From Candidatus Gastranaerophilales bacterium (GTDB taxonomy: Bacteria > Cyanobacteriota > Vampirovibrionia > Gastranaerophilales > Gastranaerophilaceae), in NCBI GenBank assembly GCA_900769645.1, contig CAAGHI010000074.1:23761-87760 (forward strand): DNA of 64,000 nt, written 5' to 3'. A program made the position numbers and the translations under genes. Shown in pieces: positions 33,275 through 42,174 of the stretch. Within the stretch, counting starts at the first letter, position 1. Every line of letters starts with the position of its first letter. A model generated the notes under the pieces. That model ran no database searches, was not told where the DNA came from, and was given only the letters and a program-made list of their open reading frames with translations.

Positions 33275-35227
33275 TTAGTACATTATATCGCCTACACCAA
33301 AAGTAAAGTAACCGTTTTTGTTACCATTGCTACCCGGATTTGTAAGAGGAATACCGTAATCGATAGACAACGGTCCCATACCCGGAACATAAAGTTTTAA
33401 ACCGACACCGGCAGATACTGCATAAAGCGGTCTGTCGTAGATTTTATCCGTAATTGATGGGTTGAAAATTTTACCTGCATCAGCCCAAACTGTAAATCTC
33501 AAATTATTCAAGAAGTTAATTCTTGTTCTGTCTAGGAACGGAATAGGAGTTGCAAATTCTGCACTACCCATAATGAATGCGTCGCCGGTACCAACACCAC
33601 TCATTTTGAAACCTCTGATCGTGTAAGGGCCACCTAAGCGGTACGCCATAACTTCAGGCATATTGTCGCCATGGATTTTTCCGCCACCCTTTGCAGTGAA
33701 TGACAAAGATGATTTCTTTCCGACAGGAATATATTGTTTAACCATACCGGTCAACTTGCCGTGAGTTTTTTCAAAGTCGAGAACTCCTAACTCTTCGTCA
33801 AATCTCAAACTTGCCATAGTTCCTTTTCTGGTAACAGTTGCACTATCTCTTGTGTCATACAAAAGAGCAGGGCTCAAAGATAGGAATAACCCACCATCTA
33901 ACTGTTTTGCACGTTCGGAAATCGGAATATTATATCTTGAATACAAACTAGTGATTTTGTTTTTGTCACCTTCTGAAACGTCAATATTTTCAAGCCCGAG
34001 TGAAAAGGTTCCAGTCACGTGTTTATTGTATTTCATACGGTGTGCAACAGTGGCTTCTGCACCAATTCTTCTTTCAATTGCAAGTGGAACTTGGTATGAT
34101 CCAAAATCACGATAGAAAATCTTGCTCATCAAAGAAGTATCAGCGTTATAAAAATACGGTTTGAAATAACTCAATTCAGCCTGTAAATTCATACGGCGCT
34201 TGATTGATGAGTCGTTCAAAATTACACCGGTACCTGCGATACCGTTTAGGGAAATTCTTTCGTTACGTCCCATAAAGTTGTTATCAGCAATTCCGACAGA
34301 CCCGAAAACACCTGTTACAGAGTCGATACCACCACCAACAGAAATACTTGCGGTTCTTTGTTCTTCGATATTAATTGTAATATCGTATTTGTCAGGATCG
34401 TCAGTTGGTTCAATTTCTCTTGTAACATCTTTGAACGCTTGAGTTGCGTAAAGTCTTACCAAATCTTCTTTCAATAAGTTTTCGTTATAAACTTGCCCAG
34501 GCTCTGTTAAAACGTTACGTTCAATAACGTAATCCTTTGTTTTTTCGTTGCCGGAAATCAAAATTCGATTGATAGTACCTTCTTTAATGCTGATGTTTAC
34601 AGTTCCGTCCGGATCGTCTGAAACAGAATCAATTCTTGCAAGAATATAGCCTTTTGAGCTGTAACAGTCTTGAATTTTGGAAATCGCTTCATTCAACTCG
34701 CCAATGTTTTGAGGTTTGCCTTTCATAGGCATAAGGTAGGAAAGAATTTCATCGGTAGAAATTACGGTATTTCCCTCGATTGTAAAGTCTGTTACAGGTG
34801 CGTTTTCGACAAGAACGATTTTTAAAGTAATGCTTCCGTCAGAATTGTTTATCGGGATAGCTTTCATTTTTTCGGTAAAATAGCCCATTTCATAAATGGC
34901 TTTTAAATCTCTCTGAACAAGCTCTCTGCTGTAATTATCGCCGGCTTGCAACTTCATTTGCTGTAAAATCAAAGATTGATCAATAACGTTGTTTCCAACA
35001 AATTCAATATTTTTTATGACTCTTTTATCTTTATTGGTCGCAGTAACAGAAGCAGACGTCATAGGTGTTTCGTTTACTGCTGTTTGAGTTGCAGTTGGTA
35101 CTTGAACCTGTGTTTGTGTAGTTTCAGACTCGTTTGTATTGCCCCAAAAACCCCTCGCAGATCCTTGAAGGGGGCACATTATAACCAACATTAGGGCTAT
35201 TAAAGATATATACTTCTTATTATTCAA
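33275..35227 (-). CDS. bamA: Outer-membrane assembly factor BamA (Omp85 family)
   Basis: 650 residues, shorter than proteobacterial BamA. Signal peptide about 1-24. POTRA-like domains follow: VIKNIEFVGNNVIDQSLILQQMKLQAGD near 70, then VTDFTIEGNTVISTDEILSYL, then INRILISGNEKTKDYVIERNVL, so three rather than five. The C-terminal 16-stranded barrel contains LGGPYTIRGFKMSGVGTGDAF near 535 (the RGF lid-loop motif) and ends GYFTFGVGDIMY. It inserts beta-barrel proteins. First gene of the operon with ompH, udp and the FlhA-like gene; a TATAAT lies at 35268-35273 on the minus strand. Confidence 0.92.
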   Translation of the reverse strand: MNNKKYISLIALMLVIMCPLQGSARGFWGNTNESETTQTQVQVPTATQTAVNETPMTSASVTATNKDKRVIKNIEFVGNNVIDQSLILQQMKLQAGDNYSRELVQRDLKAIYEMGYFTEKMKAIPINNSDGSITLKIVLVENAPVTDFTIEGNTVISTDEILSYLMPMKGKPQNIGELNEAISKIQDCYSSKGYILARIDSVSDDPDGTVNISIKEGTINRILISGNEKTKDYVIERNVLTEPGQVYNENLLKEDLVRLYATQAFKDVTREIEPTDDPDKYDITINIEEQRTASISVGGGIDSVTGVFGSVGIADNNFMGRNERISLNGIAGTGVILNDSSIKRRMNLQAELSYFKPYFYNADTSLMSKIFYRDFGSYQVPLAIERRIGAEATVAHRMKYNKHVTGTFSLGLENIDVSEGDKNKITSLYSRYNIPISERAKQLDGGLFLSLSPALLYDTRDSATVTRKGTMASLRFDEELGVLDFEKTHGKLTGMVKQYIPVGKKSSLSFTAKGGGKIHGDNMPEVMAYRLGGPYTIRGFKMSGVGTGDAFIMGSAEFATPIPFLDRTRINFLNNLRFTVWADAGKIFNPSITDKIYDRPLYAVSAGVGLKLYVPGMGPLSIDYGIPLTNPGSNGNKNGYFTFGVGDIMY

Positions 35228-35304
35228 AAAATCTCTACCTTAAAAACTTCAATTACTATCCTAAAAATATTATAGCATAAATTAAAAAAAGTGTACTATG
35301 TAAA

Positions 35305-36114
35305 TTATTTTAAACATCTTTTGTAAACATCGTTTTTGTTAAGTTCAAACAATTCTGCCAAAATTACTGATATATCTTTGGCTTTGAAGCCTTTACTTTT
35401 GAGGCAATTGATTTTGTTTTCTATGTCAATATCAGAAAAATCTGACTTATCTCTAAAAACAATCCCGACAATTTCACCTTTCAAAACGTTGGTTTTAAAA
35501 TGATTTATTACATTTTCTACATCATCAATTACGATTTCTTCGAAAATTTTAGTTAATTCACGCCCGATTGCAACTTTTGAGTTTGGGCGGAATTCTTTGA
35601 CTATTTCCAAAGTGTTCAAAATCCTGTTCGGAGAATCATAAAACACCATGTCAGTGGCTTTGAATTGTTTGAGCAAATTTTCAATTTGTGACTTTGTTTT
35701 TGGTAAAAATCCCACGAATGCAAAATCTTCACCTTCTCTTGCAACATGCGAAAGAAATGTCGCAACAGCATTCGCGCCAGCCAAAGAAGTTACAGAAAAA
35801 CCGTTTTTTTGTAACTCATCGACAATCACAGCCCCAGGGTCGCAAAAAAGTGGAGTGCCTGCATCAGAAACAAGCGCGATTTTTTTACCTTCTCTAAGCA
35901 TATTTAAAAATGCATCTACACGCTCTTTTTCATTGAATTTGTGATAAGAAATGCATTTTGTCCTGATATCGTAGTGGTTGAGCAACTTTTGAGTTACTCG
36001 CATATCCTCACATGCAATCAAATCAACAGATTTTAAAGTTTCAATTGCTCGAAGTGTTATATCACCAAGGTTTCCGATAGGAGTCGGAACTATGTAAAAA
36101 TCGTATTCTTTCAT
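35305..36114 (-). CDS. rsmI: 16S rRNA (cytidine-1402-2'-O)-methyltransferase
   Basis: 269 residues. PTPIGNLGDITLRAIETLKSVDLIACEDMR at the N-terminus and VSDAGTPLFCDPGAVIVDEL near 80 are signature stretches of the RsmI/YraL tetrapyrrole-methylase-fold family. It methylates C1402 of 16S rRNA with SAM. Length and layout are typical. It stands apart from the neighbouring operons. Confidence 0.95.
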   Translation of the reverse strand: MKEYDFYIVPTPIGNLGDITLRAIETLKSVDLIACEDMRVTQKLLNHYDIRTKCISYHKFNEKERVDAFLNMLREGKKIALVSDAGTPLFCDPGAVIVDELQKNGFSVTSLAGANAVATFLSHVAREGEDFAFVGFLPKTKSQIENLLKQFKATDMVFYDSPNRILNTLEIVKEFRPNSKVAIGRELTKIFEEIVIDDVENVINHFKTNVLKGEIVGIVFRDKSDFSDIDIENKINCLKSKGFKAKDISVILAELFELNKNDVYKRCLK

Positions 36115-36165
36115 AGTTTGATTATAGCATAAACCGGACAGATGAAGAATATTTTAGGCAAAATG

Positions 36166-36828
36166 CTAAATCGACAAAATCTCAAACAGGTTTTCATCTT
36201 TGCCGTCAGGAATTCGAGTTGTTTCAATATTTTCGTTCAATTTTTCAAGAGTTTTGGTGACATCTTCTCTGTTTGTGCGCATTGTGACAAGGTTGTCTTC
36301 TCCGCCGGTTTGTTTAAATCCGAGGCGCATATATTTGGGAACAGTACTGTATGGACCATCTGTAATTGCCGTTAAATTTATTATATTTGCGTTTGAATTT
36401 TTAAAATCTTCAAACATCTGCTTAAATAATGTTTGTCCGGCCATTTTTACTTTTTTGCCGACCTCGACAGGCCATGTACAAATGCAATCCAGATCAAACT
36501 TGGTTTCTGTTGGTTTAAAAGAAATTATTCCGCAAGGTTTTTTGTCTACTGCCGCCAAATAACAGTGTTCGCCTCTATGGAAAGACTGTGAAATTACGTA
36601 TTCAAACAAAAATTGCCATCTGTTAAACTGAAATGGAGTAATCCTGTTATCTGGCATTAAATCTTTCATTTTCTTTGTGCTTCTTAGTTGCATCAAAAAT
36701 TTGTCGTCTTTTGGAGTCATTTTGTATAAGTCAATGCTCGTTTTTACCCCATCAATGATGTTTGTTGACTTTGCGACATGTATTCCGTTGAAATTTGGGT
36801 TTGAATTAAAATTATTTTGAATTTGCAT
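36166..36828 (-). CDS. Acetyltransferase-like protein with NPNFNG N-terminus
   Basis: 220 residues. The N-terminus NNFNSNPNFNGIHV is Asn-rich and has an NPxFxG motif like the PQFKG of the protein at 29606. The central part (HCYLAAVDKKPCGIISF, then WPVEVGKKVKMAGQTLFKQMFEDFKNSNANIINLTA and YMRLGFKQTGG) follows the strand-helix order of GNAT N-acetyltransferases. The substrate is unknown. No signal peptide. The short motif in front of an unrelated domain may be a lineage-specific tag. Confidence 0.6.
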   Translation of the reverse strand: MQIQNNFNSNPNFNGIHVAKSTNIIDGVKTSIDLYKMTPKDDKFLMQLRSTKKMKDLMPDNRITPFQFNRWQFLFEYVISQSFHRGEHCYLAAVDKKPCGIISFKPTETKFDLDCICTWPVEVGKKVKMAGQTLFKQMFEDFKNSNANIINLTAITDGPYSTVPKYMRLGFKQTGGEDNLVTMRTNREDVTKTLEKLNENIETTRIPDGKDENLFEILSI

Positions 36829-36888
36829 AGAAAACCTTCCGCTTATACAAAATTCAAAAATAAAAAATTTTGCGCAAATTTTAAAATG

Positions 36889-37584
36889 TTATACGTTTAG
36901 CTTATATCCGCCACCATAGATGGTTTCGATGTATTTTTTGCCGTCTGCAATTTTGTCGATTTTACTTCTCAAATGTCGAATGTGTACACGGATTGTTTCA
37001 ATATCGTCGTCCGGTGAATACCCCCAAATGTCTTTCAACAATTGGGCTGATGATACCATATTGCCGTGATTTTGGAATAGCAAATTGAATATTTCAAATT
37101 CAATCGGTGTTAATTTAGCTTGTTTTTCGCCAATTTTTACACTGTATAATTCCGGAAGAAGAGTAATTTCTCCAAGTGTCAAAAGTTCTCGAGTTGAGGC
37201 GCTTTCAGGAATTTGTGCAGTTCTTTTAAGTAAAGCTCTGACACGAACCTGTAATTCTTCCATTTCAAAAGGCTTCACAAGATAGTCGTCAACTCCGATG
37301 TTGAACCCTTTGACCTTGTCATTAATTTGCGACAATGCAGTCAGCATCAAAATTGGAATTTCTTTTGTTTCGTCATTTTTGCGAATTCTTTGAGCGACCG
37401 TAAACCCATCTACATCAGGCATCATGACGTCTAAAATTACGAGCGAAGGAATTTCTTGTTTGCACAATGCAAATCCTTTTACCCCATCGTATGCCTGAAC
37501 CACTTGATATCCGCAGAGTTCAAGGTTTACTTTTATAAGTTCATTTATCGCTAAATCGTCGTCTATAACCAAAATTTTATTCAT
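36889..37584 (-). CDS. OmpR/PhoB-type response regulator
   Basis: 231 residues. Receiver domain with the acidic pair DDD near residue 7, phospho-accepting Asp in VILDVMMPD near 53, Thr in LMLTAL and Lys in VDDYLVKPF near 105. The C-terminal winged helix is TPIEFEIFNLLFQNHGNMVS ... IRVHIRHLRSKID. It would be phosphorylated by a histidine kinase and bind DNA. No kinase gene is adjacent, so it is an orphan in this window. The targets are unknown. Confidence 0.95.
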   Translation of the reverse strand: MNKILVIDDDLAINELIKVNLELCGYQVVQAYDGVKGFALCKQEIPSLVILDVMMPDVDGFTVAQRIRKNDETKEIPILMLTALSQINDKVKGFNIGVDDYLVKPFEMEELQVRVRALLKRTAQIPESASTRELLTLGEITLLPELYSVKIGEKQAKLTPIEFEIFNLLFQNHGNMVSSAQLLKDIWGYSPDDDIETIRVHIRHLRSKIDKIADGKKYIETIYGGGYKLNV

Positions 37585-37820
37585 ATCTGAATTTTATATA
37601 CAACAAGCAAAAAATACAACAGTTTATGTTAAAAAATATTAATAAAAATAGCCCATTTGAATAATACAATATCACTTATTTTCGGGCATATTTATTTGAA
37701 AAGATTTGTAAATAAATATAGAAATAGTGTAAAATTTACAAATTTTTGAATTTTTATTGTATTATAGTATTGCATAAAGTAATTTGTAGGAAAAATATAC
37801 ATTTATAGGAGGCACATGAA

Positions 37821-38273
37821 TTGGCAGTAACATCACCATTTACAGCATTTAAGAACGGTAAAAAAGAAATTCACTTGGGACAACACGTCTTGGCAGAGTT
37901 TTTCGAATGTGATCCAAATACGTTGAATAGTTTGGACAAAGTTGAAAAATACATGGTAGATGCCGCCCTTGAATGCGGAGCAACTGTCGTTCAAAAATGT
38001 TTCCACATGTTTAATCCTTATGGGGTTTCAGGTGTGGTAATCATTTCAGAAAGCCACTTGGCAATTCATACTTGGCCGGAACTTGGTTATGCTGCAGTAG
38101 ACTTGTTTACTTGTGGCGACAAATGTGATCCGAAAGTTTCTTATGAATTCTTGAAGAAAAAGTTTAATTCGAAAAAGGCAACTTTCTCAGAACTTAAAAG
38201 AGGTATTATTGACGAAGCTACTCTTAAAGTTGCAGAAAAACCTTTCGAAATCATGCAGCAATTCGCTGACTAA
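37821..38273 (+). CDS. speD: S-adenosylmethionine decarboxylase proenzyme
   Basis: 150 residues. TTG start: GGAGG at about 37808-37812 is correctly spaced, and the ATG at 37816 runs into a stop after four codons. The prokaryotic proenzyme motif ISESHLAIHTWPE near 82-94 contains the Ser that self-cleaves to a pyruvoyl group; the Cys-Gly-Asp stretch FTCGDKCDP follows. It makes decarboxylated SAM for spermidine synthesis. Residues 1-25 are longer than the shortest SpeD forms. A strong terminator lies downstream, so it is probably monocistronic. Confidence 0.94.
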   Translation: MAVTSPFTAFKNGKKEIHLGQHVLAEFFECDPNTLNSLDKVEKYMVDAALECGATVVQKCFHMFNPYGVSGVVIISESHLAIHTWPELGYAAVDLFTCGDKCDPKVSYEFLKKKFNSKKATFSELKRGIIDEATLKVAEKPFEIMQQFAD

Positions 38274-38316
38274 AAAGACTCTATTTTTATTATTAAACAT
38301 TAACAACAGACTTTTT

Positions 38317-38346
38317 GTTCCATACCCCCCGTATGGAACTTTTTTT
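38317..38346 (+). terminator. Intrinsic terminator of speD
   Basis: GTTCCATAC-CCCCC-GTATGGAAC, a perfect 9-bp stem with an all-C loop, then TTTTTTT. Confidence 0.92.
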
Positions 38347-38513
38347 ATCTATATTTATGCTCGTCATTCTGAAAGCTTAGAATGTTAATGTGAACGATTA
38401 GTGAACATATAATGGTCTAGAGGTATTTTCATGTTAATTCATGTAAAAAATTTGCATTCATGACATGACAATAGCTTACGGTTTTAATATGATTATTTTA
38501 TTAGGGGGTAGAA

Positions 38514-38993
38514 ATGCCGGAAGATTTAATAGAAAGAAAATCAAATTTTGACTTAACATCGAGAAGTGCTTTTTCAAATAACGAGGAAGTGTTTACATCT
38601 CGCTCGTATGCAGCGCTTTTAGCGAAAAATATTATTCCGTATTCTCATAAAAAAATTGCTGACAATTATACGATTATTAAAAAAGTTTTTAAATTTCAGG
38701 CTGTTATGCCAAGAATTACGAATACTGAAAAGGCTCTTTTGGCAAAGTATAATTTTAATACCCTTGAATATACGACAGTAAAACAAATGTATGAAGAGTT
38801 GTCGTTGTTGCAAAAATGGTCTATGTCAGATGATGAAAATTTGAAAAAAGACTCTGATGCAATTTTGGAAATTCGAACAAAAGAGTTGAAATATATCGTT
38901 GCGACAAGTTATGCTTGTATTTCAAATGAAATTTATAAGGGCTACTTGGCGTTAGAAAATTATTTTATCGAAATCAGTAAATATAGCGATTAG
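38514..38993 (+). CDS. Hypothetical protein, 159 aa
   Basis: Not recognised. An all-alpha-looking protein: NEEVFTSRSYAALLAKNIIPYSHKKIADNYTIIKKVFKF followed by LKYIVATSYACISNEIYKGYLALENYFIEIS. AGGGGGT is well placed before the ATG. The upstream 110 bases contain AT-rich promoter-like sequence. No signal peptide or membrane helix. Downstream lie only repeats. Confidence 0.55.
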   Translation: MPEDLIERKSNFDLTSRSAFSNNEEVFTSRSYAALLAKNIIPYSHKKIADNYTIIKKVFKFQAVMPRITNTEKALLAKYNFNTLEYTTVKQMYEELSLLQKWSMSDDENLKKDSDAILEIRTKELKYIVATSYACISNEIYKGYLALENYFIEISKYSD

Positions 38994-39145
38994 TGCTACG
39001 CACGTAACCCTCTGTAGCAATATTCGTTCATACCTCATATATTGGTAAAAAGTATTTGAGCGTTTAGCGAATACATAATATTCTTGCTATTCAGAATCTA
39101 TTATAAAATCTAAGAACAGACTCCGGATCGTAGTCCGGAGTGACA
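38994..39145. repeat. Family D unit, family C half and palindrome B
   Basis: One family D unit (TACGCACGTAACCCTCTGTA ... TATTGGTAAAAAGTATTTGAG), then ATTCTTGCTATTCAGAATCT (family C right part), then ACTCCGGA-TCGTAG-TCCGGAGT (39119-39142). This is the same D-C-B order as at 2373-2707. From here to the rpsP terminator (39146-39284) only a GAACCT/AGGTTC hairpin with TTTTATT (about 39240-39270) is visible and no gene. Confidence 0.8.
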
Positions 39146-39284
39146 TTTACGGTTAGTTGTTTTTTGTTAATTTTTCGCAATTTATGTTATTCTTGTATGT
39201 GCCAACAAATTACTTGACACATGCACTCCTTTTTAATACGAACCTATTATTGTATTCAGGTTCTTTTATTACAAAAAATACAAC

Positions 39285-39316
39285 AAAAAAGACTGAGAAT
39301 TTTCTCAGTCTTTTTT
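39285..39316 (-). terminator. Bidirectional-looking intrinsic terminator of rpsP
   Basis: AAAAAA-GACTGAGA-ATTT-TCTCAGTC-TTTTTT. The stem is 8 bp and both flanks are suitable for either direction. It lies 22 bases beyond the rpsP stop on the minus strand. Confidence 0.88.
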
Positions 39317-39338
39317 CATCAAATGTTTATAATCTAAA

Positions 39339-39707
39339 CTATGCTTCAGCCGGAGCTTCTGCTGCTTGTGCAGCCTCTGCCTCAGCAGCGGCTTTTGCTT
39401 CAGCTTCAGCGGCAGCCTTAGCTTGAGCTTTCTTAGAAAGTTTTACAGTTTCTTTCTTAACATAGTTCAAAGTTCCGTCTTCGTTGCAGTTTTTAATCAA
39501 ATATGCAACAGTTTCAGTTGGTTGAGCACCTTTTTTAACCCAATCCAAAGCAGCAACTTTGTCCAATTTCATTTCTTTTGTTTTTGGGTTGTAGTGACCC
39601 AATTCTTGAACTGGTCTGCCTTCACGTTTTGTAGTTGAGTTGATAACGATTACTCTGTATGTAGGGTTCTTTTTAGCGCCCAATCTTTTCAATCTGATTT
39701 TTAACAT
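39339..39707 (-). CDS. rpsP: 30S ribosomal protein S16
   Basis: 122 residues. The core KIRLKRLGAKKNPTYRVIVINSTTKREGRPVQELGHYNP is the S16 signature, and the fold ends near residue 80. A further 40 residues are a Lys-Ala-Glu low-complexity tail (AAAEAEAKAAAEAEAAQAAE), an extension seen in S16 of some lineages. No ffh, rimM or trmD neighbour is present, so the usual S16 operon is split. A promoter-like TTGATT/TTTAAT pair lies about 170 bases upstream. Confidence 0.96.
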   Translation of the reverse strand: MLKIRLKRLGAKKNPTYRVIVINSTTKREGRPVQELGHYNPKTKEMKLDKVAALDWVKKGAQPTETVAYLIKNCNEDGTLNYVKKETVKLSKKAQAKAAAEAEAKAAAEAEAAQAAEAPAEA

Positions 39708-39751
39708 TTTGTTTTTCCTTCTTAATTTTTGTATCTGTTTGTGAAATTCAA

Positions 39752-39841
39752 TTATGATTTCAATTTTTCGAATTCTTCAAACACCGCAGCCGCGCCGTAT
39801 TTGGCAAACTCTTGAATAAGGTTAAGAGGAATTACCTCATT
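39752..39841 (-). other. Start-less 29-codon open stretch upstream of rpsP
   Basis: On the minus strand a frame closed by TAG reads NEVIPLNLIQEFAKYGAAAVFEEFEKLKS and ends in TAA at 39752-39754. The residue composition looks protein-like (amphipathic helix), but no ATG, GTG or TTG begins it. It overlaps a GAGG-TAATT-CCTC hairpin. It could be the decayed end of a gene or part of an rpsP leader. Confidence 0.35.
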
Positions 39842-39854
39842 CTACCATTAATTA

Positions 39855-40098
39855 AACCACAAAGTATCTGACTAATCAAGAGGAAGTTAAAAAAGGTTAA
39901 TTACAATGTCCTGCTATTCAGAATATATAACCTGATTCAAGATGTCGGAGTAGGCACCTCGACCTACTTCTTAAAATAGTGGCAATGCAAAGCCTCCCTC
40001 CCTCAATTAGGGAGGGAGAGTGGGTAAATCGTATAATAATATCGCGTAGCTTGTATAAACAAATGAATAGACTCCGGATCGAAGTCCGGAGTGACAGT
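39855..40098. repeat. Intergenic repeat cluster between rpsP and mutL
   Basis: Contains CCTGCTATTCAGAATATATAA (family C fragment), GTCGGAGTAGGCACC and TAGGTCGAGG-type sequence in inverted form (family E relative, about 39940-39972), the hairpin CCTCCCTCCCT-CAATT-AGGGAGGGAG (about 39993-40018) and palindrome B at 40070-40095. No gene is visible. Confidence 0.7.
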
Positions 40099-40151
40099 TA
40101 CATTTTCGTCTTATTCAGAATCTAATTCTTTGTTTTTGGGTAATATTTTCC

Positions 40152-41963
40152 TTACATATTTCTCTGGAAAAATCCGGCAATTTCTTTATGTGGAAAGAAT
40201 TTTACGACAGGACGCCCATGTGGACAAGTATATGGCATTTTTGTAGTACGCCATTTTTTTACAATCTCTTGCATTTGCCATGTTGAAAGCTTTTGACCTG
40301 CCTTTACAGAGGCTTTACAAGCAGTTGTAATCAAAATATGTTCTTCAAGACGGTCGATATTTCCTTCAATATTTGCCAAAATATCTGCCAAAATTTCTTT
40401 TGGGTTAACTTTTGCAATCATTTGCGGAACTTTTCTGAAAATTAATTCGTTTTCTTTCAAAAATTCAATGCCATAACCAAATTTTTCAAATTTGTCAATG
40501 TTTTCCTTGATTAATTCTGCTTCTGTACTCGAAACAGGCACTACATCTGACACAAACAACATTTGAGAAACAATATTTTTCTCTGCCATAAGTTTTTCGT
40601 AAATATAACGTTCTTCTGCGATATGTTGGTCTATAATTTCAAGCCCGTCTTCTTTTTCTACCAAAATGTAGGTGTTTCGATACTGCCCCACAATGTTTTC
40701 TTCCGGTTCAGTATCTTTTTCAACAGGAACAAAAAATTGTCGTTGAGATGTTATTTCTTCCGGTTGAGAAATTTTTCCCTCTTCCTCGTTCATCAAACGG
40801 TCGGAAACGTAGATTGTGTCGTCTTTTTTGTCAAAATATATGTCACCGGTGCTTTCCAATTTTGGTTGCACAAAATCGACAACATTGTCTTTAGTTTGTG
40901 GTTGTGAAAAATTCTGGTTTTGCGAATATTGTGCGTATTGTGGGGCTTGAAAAGGTGTTGCACCTTGGCGTTCCACATAGTTCATTAACCCTGCCTGAAC
41001 AGATGAAAATATAAAATTGAAAACCTGATTTGTGTTTTTGTAGCGAACCTCTTTTTTTGTCGGGTGAACGTTCACATCAACATCAGATGGTGGAATTTCA
41101 AGATTAAGGATTACAAACGGATATTTCCCGCTTGCGATTAAACTTTTGTATGCCGTGTCGATTGCTTTTTGAAACACCGGACATTTTACGGTTCTGCCGT
41201 TGATGTAGATGTGATAGCCCTTTTTGCTTGAACGAGTGTAATCAGGTGTGCTCACATAACCGCTGATTTTTAAACCTGAAAGTTGGTCTGTTTTTAAAAC
41301 TTCTTTTAGACTCGAAATTATGTCTGTCGAATATACTTCTTTTACGGTTTGCAAGAGATTGTTTTGCCCTGATGTTTTCAAGACAGTTCTGCCATTTTTC
41401 TTCAATTCTATTGAACATTCAGGGTGTGCAAGCGCAATAGCTTGAACAAGTTCTTGGATATATGAAAATTCTGTGTTAGAACTTTTCAAAAACTTCAAAC
41501 GTGCCGGAAGGTTATAAAACAAATCCTTTATATCCATAATTGTGCCGACTGCGCAACCTGTTTCAGTCTGTTTAACTTCCGAATTTTCACATTTAACTTT
41601 TGTTCCTGTATCAAAATCGACGGTTCTTGTAGTACAAGTCAATCTTGAGATTGAAATTATACTGGATAAAGCTTCTCCACGAAATCCAAGTGTGTGAATA
41701 TCAAACAAGTCCTCGTCAGTTCGAATTTTGCTTGTGGCGTGTTTGGAAAATGCAAGCATAATGTCGTCAGGGTGAATTCCGCAGCCGTTATCTGCAACCC
41801 TAATATCTCGGCAGTCGTTATTGATTTCAACGCTGATTTTTGTAGAACCGGCATCGACAGAGTTTTCGACAAGTTCTTTTACGACAGATGCCGGACGTTC
41901 AATAACTTCGCCCGCTGCAATCTGATTTATTAAGTGTTTTGAAAGTTGTTGTATCCTCGCCAT
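40152..41963 (-). CDS. mutL: DNA mismatch repair protein MutL
   Basis: 603 residues. The GHKL ATPase N-terminus has HLINQIAAGEVIERPASVVKELVENSVDAG (motif I, Glu and Asn catalytic), VADNGCGI and TLGFRGEALSSI near 95. A Pro/Gln-rich linker lies at about 335-400. The C-terminal dimerisation domain ends with ACKASVKAGQKLSTWQMQEI and CPHGRPVVKFF. This end resembles endonuclease-type MutL, with ACKASVKAG and CPHGRP as metal-site motifs. It couples mismatch detection to excision. It stands alone with repeats on both sides. Confidence 0.96.
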   Translation of the reverse strand: MARIQQLSKHLINQIAAGEVIERPASVVKELVENSVDAGSTKISVEINNDCRDIRVADNGCGIHPDDIMLAFSKHATSKIRTDEDLFDIHTLGFRGEALSSIISISRLTCTTRTVDFDTGTKVKCENSEVKQTETGCAVGTIMDIKDLFYNLPARLKFLKSSNTEFSYIQELVQAIALAHPECSIELKKNGRTVLKTSGQNNLLQTVKEVYSTDIISSLKEVLKTDQLSGLKISGYVSTPDYTRSSKKGYHIYINGRTVKCPVFQKAIDTAYKSLIASGKYPFVILNLEIPPSDVDVNVHPTKKEVRYKNTNQVFNFIFSSVQAGLMNYVERQGATPFQAPQYAQYSQNQNFSQPQTKDNVVDFVQPKLESTGDIYFDKKDDTIYVSDRLMNEEEGKISQPEEITSQRQFFVPVEKDTEPEENIVGQYRNTYILVEKEDGLEIIDQHIAEERYIYEKLMAEKNIVSQMLFVSDVVPVSSTEAELIKENIDKFEKFGYGIEFLKENELIFRKVPQMIAKVNPKEILADILANIEGNIDRLEEHILITTACKASVKAGQKLSTWQMQEIVKKWRTTKMPYTCPHGRPVVKFFPHKEIAGFFQRNM

Positions 41964-42050
41964 AAATTCAATCCCTCAATCTAATTCTCAATCTACATCA
42001 AACACAAATTCATCTAAATGTTTGATTACAAATTTGAAACATTTTTATAC

Positions 42051-42147
42051 GATAGTAGGGCGATAGGTCGATAGGGCTGATAGGCTCTGAGACGTTAAGC
42101 AGCTAGGCAGCTAAGCAGCTAGGCAGCTAAGAAGTTAGGCGGCTAGG
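42051..42147. repeat. Repeat family A, extended copy
   Basis: GATAGTAGGGCGATAGGTCGA-type units, then GTTAAGCAGCTAGGCAGCTA repeated four to five times with AAGAAGTTAGGCGGCTAGG. It is the longest copy and ends about 27 bases before the methyltransferase start. Confidence 0.85.
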
Positions 42148-42174
42148 AATATTTAAGATAGGGAGATTGAGGAC

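Noticed and set aside
39157..39426. Plus-strand 89-aa reading frame with Ala-rich end
   Set aside because: It crosses the rpsP terminator hairpin and runs antisense through the Ala/Glu tail of rpsP, which produces the Ala-rich sequence by chance.
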